The notes below the pieces were generated by a model that saw nothing but the letters and a program-made list of their open reading frames with translations, made no database searches and was not told the origin of the DNA. The position numbers and the translations under genes were made by a program. A stretch of 64,000 nucleotides of DNA from JACZST01 sp964195155 (lineage in GTDB: Bacteria; Actinomycetota; Acidimicrobiia; Spongiisociales; UBA5794), in contig CAXMOP010000015.1 of assembly GCA_964195155.1 (NCBI GenBank), positions 1 to 64,000 of the forward strand. Direction: 5' to 3'. This document shows, piece after piece, positions 6,885-14,583 of the stretch. Position 1 is the stretch's first letter, and every line of letters starts with the position of its first letter.

Positions 6885-8408
6885 CTAGCGAGCGAAGTCT
6901 TTGGCCCGATACTCCCGAATGACGGTGACCTCGATTTGACCTGGATACTGTAGGTCCTCCTCGAGCTTTCTTGCGATGCGCCTCGCCAATGCGGATGCGC
7001 CGAGATCGTCGACATCGCCCGGGTCTACGACCACCCTGATCTCCCTGCCCGCTTGGAGGGCAAACACCCGATCCACCCCCTCGAAGGCGGCAGCGACCTC
7101 CTCGAGCTTCTCCAGGCGCCGCACATAGGATTCCAGGGCTTCGCGCCTGGCGCCGGGGCGTGCCGCCGAAACCGCATCGGCGGCCTGGACGAGGACCGCA
7201 GTTAGCGTTCGCGGTTCGACTTCGTTGTGGTGCGCCTCGATGGCGTGAACCACCGCAGGCTCCTCGTCGAAGCGGCGTGCGATCTCGGCGCCCACCAGGG
7301 CATGGGCCCCACCGATCTCATGGGAAACCGCCTTGCCGATGTCGTGCAAGAACGCCGCCCTGCGGGCTTCCACCTCATTGGCACCCATCTCTGCTGCGAG
7401 CATGCCGGCAATGTGCGCCGACTCGATGAGATGGTCGAGTACGTTCTGGCCATAGCTGGTGCGGTATTTGAGCCTTCCCAGCAGCGTGATCAACTCCGGG
7501 TGCATTTTGCTGATCCCGACCTCGACCAGCGCCCACTCGCCCGCGTCGCGAATCGATTGTTCGACTTCGTCGAGGGCCTTGGCGTAGGCCTCCTCGATCG
7601 AGGAGGGATGGATCCGCCCACCATCAACAAGACGCTCGAGGGCGCGCCGGGCAACCTCTCGGCGCACGGGGTCGAAGGTGGAAACCGACACCGCCTCGGG
7701 AGTGTCGTCGACGATGAGATTGACGCCGGCAATGGCCTCGAAGCTCCTGATGTTTCTGCCGTCCCTGCCAATGATGCGGCCCTTCATGTCGTCGGAAGGC
7801 AGCGGAACCACTGAAACCGTGGTCTCCGAGACCACCTCGGCTGCCAGCCGCTGAATCGCCGCCGCCAGGATTCGCTGGGCACGGCGCTCTGCCTCTTCCC
7901 TTGCTCTGGTGTCGAGGTCCCGCATCAAGGTCATCGCGTCGCGCTTGGCCTCAGCCTCAACCTTCTCGAGCAGCTCGGACTTCGCCGCCTTGGCGTCGAT
8001 GCCGGCAACGCGTTCGAGTGACTGGCGGGCTTCCTCCTTCACCGACTCAGCCTCCGCGACCGCGCCTTCGGCGGCGTGCTCCCTGGTGAGCACCATCTCC
8101 TCGCGTTGCGCCAGGTTCCCGGCACGCTGCTCCAGGGTTGCCTCGCGTTGGACAAGCCGGGATTCCTGAGATCCCGCCTCCACCCGGCGATGTTCCAGCG
8201 TGGCGTCCTCGCGATCGCGGTATGCCTCGGCCTTGGTCCGCGCCTCCTCTTCGGCTCGCGCCAGAATTCGTTGCGCCTCGAGCCGTGCTTCGGCCAGCGC
8301 CTCGCTCGGCGTCTCCACCCGCTGGAGGCGCCTGGCGATTGCGTAACCGCTCACGAACACGATGACCATGGCGGCAGCCACTAAGGCTCCGACCAGCCAC
8401 TGTTCCAT
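6885..8408 (-). CDS. rny: Ribonuclease Y
   Basis: RNase Y is a membrane-anchored endoribonuclease that starts mRNA decay. From the ATG at 8408 the protein has 507 residues: an N-terminal membrane helix (about 5-25), a long charged coiled coil (about 30-195), a KH RNA-binding domain (about 205-270, GRIIGRDGRNIRSF), and an HD hydrolase domain with HDIGKA near 352. The start MEQWLVG matches the family; a longer upstream frame adds unrelated sequence. The leader is about 190 nt if TAGGAT at 8595-8600 (minus strand, read as ATCCTA on plus) is the -10, and it contains a GCCGAG/CTCGGC hairpin at 8443-8463. Confidence 0.96.
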   Translation of the reverse strand: MEQWLVGALVAAAMVIVFVSGYAIARRLQRVETPSEALAEARLEAQRILARAEEEARTKAEAYRDREDATLEHRRVEAGSQESRLVQREATLEQRAGNLAQREEMVLTREHAAEGAVAEAESVKEEARQSLERVAGIDAKAAKSELLEKVEAEAKRDAMTLMRDLDTRAREEAERRAQRILAAAIQRLAAEVVSETTVSVVPLPSDDMKGRIIGRDGRNIRSFEAIAGVNLIVDDTPEAVSVSTFDPVRREVARRALERLVDGGRIHPSSIEEAYAKALDEVEQSIRDAGEWALVEVGISKMHPELITLLGRLKYRTSYGQNVLDHLIESAHIAGMLAAEMGANEVEARRAAFLHDIGKAVSHEIGGAHALVGAEIARRFDEEPAVVHAIEAHHNEVEPRTLTAVLVQAADAVSAARPGARREALESYVRRLEKLEEVAAAFEGVDRVFALQAGREIRVVVDPGDVDDLGASALARRIARKLEEDLQYPGQIEVTVIREYRAKDFAR

Positions 8409-8640
8409 CGTTGCCCCGTTCCGGCGTCCCAAAACGCCGCATGCCGAGCCACGAGGACTCGGCACACACCAGGCACAACACCGCGTACGTCGGGGGAATC
8501 AGTCCCCTGTAGTCACTTTGGCTGTTGTTCTCCGGTTCGACATTCGCTTTGGTCCATCTGAATAGTTGGTGTTTCGGTATGTGTCGTAGCTCGATCCTAG
8601 CCCAAGACGGCGCACTTCGGAACGCGAAATCTGAAGAGGC

Positions 8641-9726
8641 TCAGTCGACCCCCTCGGTATCTTCGATCGGGGAATCTTGCGGCGCTTCTTCCCCGGGTGC
8701 CTCGTCATCCTCACCATCGACCAGATCGACGATGACACCGACCGCACGGAGCACTTGATCCTGGAGCTGCATCGCCAGCTCGGGATTGTCGCGGAGGAAC
8801 TCCTTGGCCTTCTCTCGCCCCTGCCCGAGCTGGTCGCCGTCGTAGGTGTACCAGGCGCCGGCCTTCTTGACGACGCCTTCTTCCACCGCAACGTCCAGCA
8901 GGCTCCCTTCGCGGGAGATTCCTGATCCGAACATGATGTCGAACTCGGCGAGTCGGAACGGTGGAGCGACCTTGTTCTTGGCGATCTTGGCACGCACCCG
9001 GTTCCCGATGTTGTCGGTCCCCGATTTGATCGCTTCGATCCTGCGCACGTCGATTCGGACGCTCGCATAGAACTTGAGGGCCCGGCCACCAGGCGTCGTT
9101 TCAGGTGATCCGAACATGACACCGATCTTCTCTCGCAGCTGGTTGATGAAGACCGCCGTGGTCTGTGAGCGGTTGATCGTCCCCGCCAGCTTCCGGAGCG
9201 CCTGGGACATCAGCCGCGCCTGGAGACCAACGTGGACGTCGCCCATGTCGCCCTCGAGCTCGGCCCGCGGCACCAGCGCCGCCACCGAGTCGATCACCAC
9301 CACATCGAGGGCGCCGGAGCGGATCAGCATGTCGGTGATCTCGAGTGCCTGCTCCCCCGTGTCGGGCTGGGAGATCAGCAACTCGTCGACGTCGACGCCG
9401 ATCGCCCTGGCGTATACCGGGTCGAGAGCGTGCTCGGCGTCGATAAATGCGGCGAGCCCTCCGTTGCGTTGCGCCTCTGCGACCACGTGGAGGGCGAGGG
9501 TCGTTTTTCCGCTCGCTTCAGGTCCGTATATCTCCACGATCCGGCCGCGGGGTACCCCCCCGATGCCGAGGGCGAGGTCGAGCGAAAGCGCACCGGTGGG
9601 GATCGCGTCGATCTGGCGGATCTCCTCGTCGCCCAGTCTCATGATGGCGCCGGTACCGAACTGGCGCTCGATCTGGGTCATTGCCATCTCGAGGTTCTTT
9701 TCCCGGTCGCTGTGCTCTATGGCCAC
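8641..9726 (-). CDS. recA: Recombinase RecA
   Basis: RecA catalyses strand exchange and acts as co-protease for LexA. The 361-residue protein has Walker A at 68-76 (GPEASGKTT), Walker B around VVVIDSVAAL, the L1/L2 DNA loops (FINQLREKIGVMFGSPE), and an acidic C-terminal tail rich in Asp/Glu. It starts at GTG 9726 behind GGAGAAGGAG. An SOS box lies upstream at 9845-9858. No recX follows; the next gene downstream is rny, then miaB. Confidence 0.98.
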   Translation of the reverse strand: MAIEHSDREKNLEMAMTQIERQFGTGAIMRLGDEEIRQIDAIPTGALSLDLALGIGGVPRGRIVEIYGPEASGKTTLALHVVAEAQRNGGLAAFIDAEHALDPVYARAIGVDVDELLISQPDTGEQALEITDMLIRSGALDVVVIDSVAALVPRAELEGDMGDVHVGLQARLMSQALRKLAGTINRSQTTAVFINQLREKIGVMFGSPETTPGGRALKFYASVRIDVRRIEAIKSGTDNIGNRVRAKIAKNKVAPPFRLAEFDIMFGSGISREGSLLDVAVEEGVVKKAGAWYTYDGDQLGQGREKAKEFLRDNPELAMQLQDQVLRAVGVIVDLVDGEDDEAPGEEAPQDSPIEDTEGVD

Positions 9727-9836
9727 GATGGTCTCCTTCTCCGGTTGCCCCGGCTTGTCCTTCCCGAACGTACCGGGCGCCTGTGACAGATTTGCCCGGG
9801 GAGAACAACACCCATGTTATTCATCGGGGAACCGAT

Positions 9837-9858
9837 ACGATAGGCGAACATCTGTTCG
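9837..9858 (-). promoter_or_regulatory. recA: recA SOS promoter
   Basis: The LexA box CGAACATCTGTTCG occupies 9845-9858. On the minus strand a -10 hexamer TATCGT lies directly downstream of it (9837-9842), so bound LexA would cover the promoter spacer. The predicted leader to the recA GTG is about 105 nt. Confidence 0.88.
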
Positions 9859-9876
9859 ATGTCGAGGAATGGAGAG

Positions 9877-9918
9877 CCTTCAGTCCTCAGCCTTCAATCC
9901 TCAGCCTTCAATCCTCAG
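9877..9918. repeat. 14-bp tandem repeat CCTTCAGTCCTCAG, three units
   Basis: Units lie at 9877-9890, 9891-9904 and 9905-9918, the last two with A for G at one position. The repeat sits upstream of the recA promoter, in the space before the broken acetyltransferase gene. The same word occurs in a palindromic cassette at 60593-60674. Confidence 0.85.
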
Positions 9919-10000
9919 CAAAAAGCGCTCACTCATGACGGATGACCGATGTCACCCACTGGGAGCGCGACCGGGAGCGCACCGGCAACCTGCTGCCGAT

Positions 10001-10458
10001 TCAAAAGACGAGGAACGTCTCAACCTCCCCACCTTCCACACGCCCGGTGTCGGCGAACCCGAGCCCTTCGTAGAACTCCTTGGGGCTCCCCGGCCCCGGC
10101 ACATACGACACGAACAGCCCGGCCGCGTCGGGACGCGTGCGCACGTAGTCGATCACCAGATCCATGGCTCGCTTCCCAAAGCCGAGGCCCTGTAGCGCTG
10201 GTCGATCATGAACCGCCATAGGTAGTAGCGCGGTCGATCATCGTCGTCGGACAACAACACGTAGCCGACTGGGTCGTCGTCGGCATAGATCGCCCGCGTC
10301 CAGGCCTTGGTGGTTACCGCATATTCGGCCATGGACACCGCGTTCGGTGCGACGAAGGACACCTGGTCCGGAGCGACCGCCAGGTCGCAAATGGCGCGCA
10401 CGTTGGCGCTGTCGATGTCGCGGAGGGTCACCTCGATGTCGGCGCTGAATTTGGCCAT
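10001..10458 (-). pseudogene. GNAT acetyltransferase interrupted by a single-base deletion
   Basis: Two overlapping minus frames together encode one GNAT enzyme of about 152 residues. The first (from 10458) reads MAKFSADIEVTLRDIDSANV ... YYLWRFMIDQRY and then loses homology. The second frame resumes with QGLGFGKRAMDLVIDYVRT, the acetyl-CoA pyrophosphate-binding motif Q-x-x-G-x-G/A, and runs to the stop at 10001. The junction is at about 10191-10193: adding one G there on the plus strand (CCTGGTAG instead of CCTGTAG) restores YQGLGFG. It is either a recent frameshift mutation or a sequencing error. Confidence 0.82.
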
Positions 10459-10485
10459 AGGCTGAGGCTATCTCGCCGCGGTCTT

Positions 10486-11040
10486 CTACAGCCGCACCTC
10501 GTCGACCACCTCATAGCGGGCCCCTCCACCGCCAAGCAAGCTGCGAAACAGCGTGATCCGATCGACTTCCTGGCTGAGCGGGAATGACGACACCTGGTCA
10601 ACGAGACTGCGGACGTCTTGCGGTGGCCGGATCCTGGACAGGGTGAGGTGCGGATGAAACGGCCGGTCCTCCGGTTCGAAACCGGCCGCCTGTGCGGCCT
10701 CCTCGCAGCGCCCTGCGAGTTCGGCAAGCTCCTCGGCACCGCGCCGCACGCCCATCCACAGGACGGTCGCACGAGCCGGTCGTGAGAACGCCCCGAGCGG
10801 ACCGAATCCGAGCACGAACGGCAGCGTGAGCGCGTCTTCGTCGAGGAACGCAAGAACCCGGTCCCGATCGGGTTCCTCCGTTGCTCCGAGAAATCGCAGC
10901 GTGAGGTGCCAATTGGCCGGTGGAACGGGCTTGCCGGGGAGCGGCGCTGCCTTGGCTTCGAGGAAGGCAGCGAGCCCGTGCCTGAGCTCGTCGGTCAGGG
11001 CCACTCCGAGGAACAAGCGGTCGGTCAGCGGCTCTCCCAC
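10486..11040 (-). CDS. thpR: RNA 2',3'-cyclic phosphodiesterase (ThpR/LigT family)
   Basis: This 2H-phosphoesterase opens 2',3'-cyclic phosphates to 2'-phosphates and can act in reverse as a ligase on tRNA halves in vitro. The 184-residue protein has the two HxTx motifs that define the family, HLTLRF near residue 45 and HLTLSR near residue 131, with the usual LFLGVALTDE-type beginning. It overlaps the 3' end of cinA by 16 bp, so rimO-cinA-thpR appear cotranscribed. Confidence 0.92.
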   Translation of the reverse strand: MGEPLTDRLFLGVALTDELRHGLAAFLEAKAAPLPGKPVPPANWHLTLRFLGATEEPDRDRVLAFLDEDALTLPFVLGFGPLGAFSRPARATVLWMGVRRGAEELAELAGRCEEAAQAAGFEPEDRPFHPHLTLSRIRPPQDVRSLVDQVSSFPLSQEVDRITLFRSLLGGGGARYEVVDEVRL

Positions 11041-12269
11041 TCAACACCTTCGAGCGACATCCGCAGCCAGTGCAAGGCCGCGGTCGCCGCATAGACCCGC
11101 ACTCGCTCGCGGTCCCCCGGGAAGTGCAACGACCGGCTCTTGACCCCGTCGGGAGTGGCCACGGCGATGGCCATCGTCCCTTGGGGCTGTTCCAACGGAT
11201 CCGGGCCGGCGGAGCCGGTAACACTCACGGCGACATCGACGCCAAGTGTGGGCCGGGCACCCTCGGCCATGGCGCGGGCAACCGGCTCGCTGACCACACC
11301 GTGTTCGGCGATGACCTGCATGTCGACGCCGAGCATCTCCACCTTCAAGTCGCTGGCATAGGACACAACCGAGCCGCGATACGCGGTACTGGCCCCGGGC
11401 ACCGAAGTGATCCTCGCCGCAACCATGCCGCCGGTTGCCGACTCCGCGGTGCCGAGCGTCCAGCCCCGTTGCTCGAGGGCGCGAAGCACCACCACCTCGA
11501 CGGTGTCATCGTCGGTCCCAAAAATGCGATCGCCCATCCTGCGACGAACTTCCGCCTCGATGGGCGCGATCATCGACGCCGCCTCGAGCTCGGAATCGGC
11601 CTTGGCGGTGATCCGAACCTTGATCTCACCGCTCGATGCCAAAAATGCGATCGTGGGGTTCGACGATGCGTCGTAAAGGTCGCCGAGAAGCTCTCCGATC
11701 GCCGACTCGGATTCTCCCCAGGATCGAAGCAGGCGGCTCGAAACCACGCCTTGGCCGCTACCGGCGATGGCCGGAAGCACGCTGTGGTCGAGCATCCGCA
11801 GCATCTCAGCCGGGACGCCGGGTAGCGCGTACACCGCGGCGCCGCTGATCTCCATGGCGATGCCGGGCGCCGTGCCCTTCTGATTCTCGATAAATGAGGC
11901 GCCGTCGGGCCGCTCTGCCTGCTGCAGATTCGACTCCGGCATGTCGCGTCCCCGCTGGCGCCACCATTCGCGGAGCCGGTCGCCCTGGTCCGCGTCAAAG
12001 ACCAGCGCCACGCCCGCCGCCTGTGCCAACGCCTCGCGGGTGAGGTCGTCCTTGGTCGGCCCGATGCCACCGGTCATGATCACCGCATCGGCGCGACCGC
12101 AGGCCTCCAGGATCGCGGCGGTCATGCGATCCACGTTGTCCCCCACCACGGTCTGGCGATAGTGATCGAGCCCGGATTCGGCAAGGCGCTCCCCGATGCG
12201 CGCCGCGTTGGAGTTGACGATCTGACCAAGCAGCAACTCGGTGCCGACCGCGATGATCTCGACGCTCAT
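11025..12269 (-). CDS. cinA: CinA-family protein (molybdopterin-binding-like domain plus PncC deamidase domain)
   Basis: The 414-residue protein fuses an N-terminal MoaB/MogA-like domain (about 1-170, IIAVGTELLLGQIVNSN and MTGGIGPTKDDLTREA) with a C-terminal PncC domain (about 255-410, LGTAESATGGMVAARIT), which in CinA proteins converts nicotinamide mononucleotide to nicotinate mononucleotide. The ATG at 12269 overlaps the rimO stop by 4 bp. In many actinobacteria cinA lies close to recA, as it does here. Confidence 0.93.
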   Translation of the reverse strand: MSVEIIAVGTELLLGQIVNSNAARIGERLAESGLDHYRQTVVGDNVDRMTAAILEACGRADAVIMTGGIGPTKDDLTREALAQAAGVALVFDADQGDRLREWWRQRGRDMPESNLQQAERPDGASFIENQKGTAPGIAMEISGAAVYALPGVPAEMLRMLDHSVLPAIAGSGQGVVSSRLLRSWGESESAIGELLGDLYDASSNPTIAFLASSGEIKVRITAKADSELEAASMIAPIEAEVRRRMGDRIFGTDDDTVEVVVLRALEQRGWTLGTAESATGGMVAARITSVPGASTAYRGSVVSYASDLKVEMLGVDMQVIAEHGVVSEPVARAMAEGARPTLGVDVAVSVTGSAGPDPLEQPQGTMAIAVATPDGVKSRSLHFPGDRERVRVYAATAALHWLRMSLEGVEWESR

Positions 12270-13591
12270 CCAACAACCGTCGCGGTGAGGTCGGTCCCGT
12301 AGCCGCCGGTCACTGTCGCGTTGAGCCAGTCACCGGGCTCCCCCCGGTCGAGGAGCACGACGCCGTCGATCTCCGGTGCCTCGCGGTAGGACCTGGCGAC
12401 CGTCTGACCGTCTTCGATCTGGTCCACCACGACCTCGAGGGTGCGGCCGACCTGGGCGATGGTCTGGCCGGTGGTGATGTCGTCTTGGAGCGACTGCAGA
12501 TAGCGGGTGCGCTCCGCCTTCTCGGCTTCAGGTACTTGGTTTTCCATGGTCGCCGCAGGCGTGCCGTCCTCTGCGGAGTATGGGAAGAAGCCCGCCCAGT
12601 CGAGCCGCGCCTCGTTGAGGAAGTCGGCCAGGTCTTCGACGTCGTCATCGGTCTCGCCGGGAAACCCGACAATAAAACTCGAGCGAAGTGCTGCCTCGGG
12701 AGACTTGAGGCGAATCGACTCGATCAGCCGCCGGTGGGTGTCGCCGGAGCCGGGTCGTTTCATCGCCCGCAGCAGACCGGCCGAACTGTGTTGCAGCGAG
12801 AGATCGAAGTAGTCGGCGATGCGTTCGTTGGAGATCATCTCTTCCACCAATGCCGGGCGGATCTCCCTCGGGTACAGGTAGAACAGACGCACCCGGCGCA
12901 GCCCTTCGACCGCAGCGACCGCACGCACCAGGCCTACGATCTCGCCCTCACCGGTGTCGCGTCCGTAGGCGGCCAGGTCCTGGGCGACGAGACCGATTTC
13001 GGTCACACCGCTCCCCACTAGCCCGGTCGTCTCCTCGACGATGCTCTCGGGGCTTCGCGATCGTTGCTTGCCACGGAATTGCGGGATAGCGCAGAACGTG
13101 CACAGCTTGTCGCAGCCTTCGGCAACCTTCAAATACGCCCACGGTGTGGCCGGGGTGGGGCGGCGGGTTTCATAGAGGATGTCCATATGGGAGCGGCGGG
13201 CGCTCCCGATGCTGAGCGGCGTCCAGCGGCGCAGGTCGTCCAGCCGATCCACGAGCTCGGGATACCGGTCGAGCCCGATGATGGCGTCGGCCTCGGGGAG
13301 GGCCTCGACGAGCTCGGACTCATAGCGTTGGGCCATGCAGCCAAGCACCACGAGGCTTGCGTCATCCCGTTTCTCCTCGGCCAGGTCGAGGATGGTGTCG
13401 ACGGACTCCCGGCGCGCCGGCTCGATGAACGCGCACGTATTGACCATCACCACGTCTGCGGCCCCGGGCGACGCGGCATGCTGATACCCGGCTGCGTCGA
13501 GCATGCCGAGGATCTTGTCCGAATCGACCTCGTTCTTGGCACAGCCGAGCGTGGTCAGCCAAACCGATGGGGCTTCAATGGATGCAGTCAC
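12266..13591 (-). CDS. rimO: Ribosomal protein S12 methylthiotransferase RimO
   Basis: RimO is the radical-SAM enzyme that methylthiolates an aspartate of S12. The sequence starts at LTTLGCAKNEVDSD (first cluster cysteine), has VNTCAFIEPA, LGCMAQRY, the triad CDKLCTFC at about 160-167, and a C-terminal TRAM domain. CAKNEVDSD distinguishes RimO from MiaB. I place the start at GTG 13591 (441 residues): homology begins just after it, and TACGCT lies 8 nt upstream as in other apparently leaderless genes. A longer frame upstream adds non-homologous residues. Confidence 0.93.
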   Translation of the reverse strand: MTASIEAPSVWLTTLGCAKNEVDSDKILGMLDAAGYQHAASPGAADVVMVNTCAFIEPARRESVDTILDLAEEKRDDASLVVLGCMAQRYESELVEALPEADAIIGLDRYPELVDRLDDLRRWTPLSIGSARRSHMDILYETRRPTPATPWAYLKVAEGCDKLCTFCAIPQFRGKQRSRSPESIVEETTGLVGSGVTEIGLVAQDLAAYGRDTGEGEIVGLVRAVAAVEGLRRVRLFYLYPREIRPALVEEMISNERIADYFDLSLQHSSAGLLRAMKRPGSGDTHRRLIESIRLKSPEAALRSSFIVGFPGETDDDVEDLADFLNEARLDWAGFFPYSAEDGTPAATMENQVPEAEKAERTRYLQSLQDDITTGQTIAQVGRTLEVVVDQIEDGQTVARSYREAPEIDGVVLLDRGEPGDWLNATVTGGYGTDLTATVVG

Positions 13592-13613
13592 CGCCGGGTA
13601 GCGTAGGAGTCGG

Positions 13614-13760
13614 TCAGACCTCTTCGATACCGTCCATGACGTCGCGCAGCGCGCCGAGGTGTTCGACCGCGGCAAGGTCTTGTGGGCGCCCGGCCGCTCG
13701 CTTCATCCGGATGAGGTCTTCGACATCGGCCACGAGTACCTCGTGGTCTCCCAGGCTCAT
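13614..13760 (-). pseudogene. Short C-terminal remnant of a nucleotidyltransferase-like gene
   Basis: A 48-residue frame (ATG 13760 to TGA 13614) contains VADVEDLIRMKRAAGRPQDL followed by a short helix. This is the typical C-terminal segment of small MNT/AbiEii-type nucleotidyltransferases, where DLIxMKRxAGRPxDLxD is common. The catalytic GS-x-DxD part is absent, and a stop lies a few codons upstream of the ATG. It sits between rimO and the flavin reductase, all on the minus strand. It could be a functional small protein, but a remnant is more likely. Confidence 0.55.
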
Positions 13761-13790
13761 CGCCACCGCCGCTAGTCAATACCGAGTTCG

Positions 13791-14309
13791 CTATATCTGT
13801 CGGTAGGCGCCGCGAAAGTAGATCAGCGGGTCTTCGAGGGCGGCGATCGCGACATGGTCGATGTCGGCGGTGATCAGCAGCGAATACCCGCTCTCGGCGG
13901 CGCTGGCACCGGAGCAGTAGGCCCGGTTGGGAACATCGGTAAGCGCCGGGCCCCATTCCCCGTCCTCCACGGCCAGGCCGGCGAACAGGCCGCCCGGACT
14001 GGGGCGCTGTTCGGCGAAGACCTCGGAGATCGCTCGATGCTCGGACTCCAACACATGCACGATGAACCTGCCGGTCCTCTCGATGACATCAACGAGGTCG
14101 GCGGTCGGAGCGGCCAGGAACTGCACCCGGCCCGGCTCGCCCTCGGCGACCACGAGCGACGACACGGTCATTCCCGCTCGATCCTCGTCGTCGCCCGCGG
14201 TGATGACAGTGACCGGCTCGGCCAACCGGCCGCGAAAGCGCCGTACCGGGTCGCGGTGCTCCATGGGCGTGGCGAACGGGTGCACGTCTTCATGGATCTC
14301 ACCGGTCAT
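13791..14309 (-). CDS. Flavin reductase-like FMN-binding protein
   Basis: The 172-residue protein has the split beta-barrel of the flavin reductase domain. It shows FRGRLAEPVTVITAGDDEDRAGMTVSSL (residues about 25-52), the segment that contacts FMN, and a middle part with FIVHVLESEH. Such enzymes reduce FMN with NAD(P)H, often to feed a monooxygenase. No oxygenase gene is adjacent, so the partner is unknown. The ATG at 14309 is the first good start. A second relative lies at 41505-41999. Confidence 0.85.
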   Translation of the reverse strand: MTGEIHEDVHPFATPMEHRDPVRRFRGRLAEPVTVITAGDDEDRAGMTVSSLVVAEGEPGRVQFLAAPTADLVDVIERTGRFIVHVLESEHRAISEVFAEQRPSPGGLFAGLAVEDGEWGPALTDVPNRAYCSGASAAESGYSLLITADIDHVAIAALEDPLIYFRGAYRQI

Positions 14310-14355
14310 GTGTTTCTCCTATGTCAAGCGAGCATGACACTGAAGCGAGCGTAAT

Positions 14356-14380
14356 GAGTCGCGAGTCGCGAGTCGCGAGC
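14356..14380. repeat. GAGTCGC heptamer tract
   Basis: Three and a half units of GAGTCGC (reverse complement of the GCGACTC word) lie in the divergent spacer between the flavin reductase and the acyl-CoA synthetase. Confidence 0.8.
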
Positions 14381-14418
14381 CCGAGCCCGAATTGCTTTTC
14401 GTTCAGAGTGGGCGAGAC

Positions 14419-14493
14419 CACGCAGTCCGGCGGCGAGCAGTAACGAATCGCTTCTCGATAGAGAGGCTGCGATCACGCAGTCCGGCGGCGAGC
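14419..14493. repeat. 20-bp direct repeat upstream of acyl-CoA synthetase
   Basis: CACGCAGTCCGGCGGCGAGC occurs at 14419-14438 and again, identical, at 14474-14493. The 35 bp between them contains no gene. TAGGGT at about 14547 is a possible -10 for the gene starting at 14584. Confidence 0.75.
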
Positions 14494-14583
14494 CCCCGCG
14501 AGCCGCCCAACAAGCATGGCCGGGAACGCCTCGACGGCGGGTCCGGTAGGGTCGCCGTGGCGACGCGAGCAAACGAGGATGCA

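Noticed and set aside
9949..10221. Plus-strand frame opposite the broken acetyltransferase
   Set aside because: It is Arg/Pro/Ser-rich with no family resemblance, while both minus-strand frames show clear GNAT motifs.
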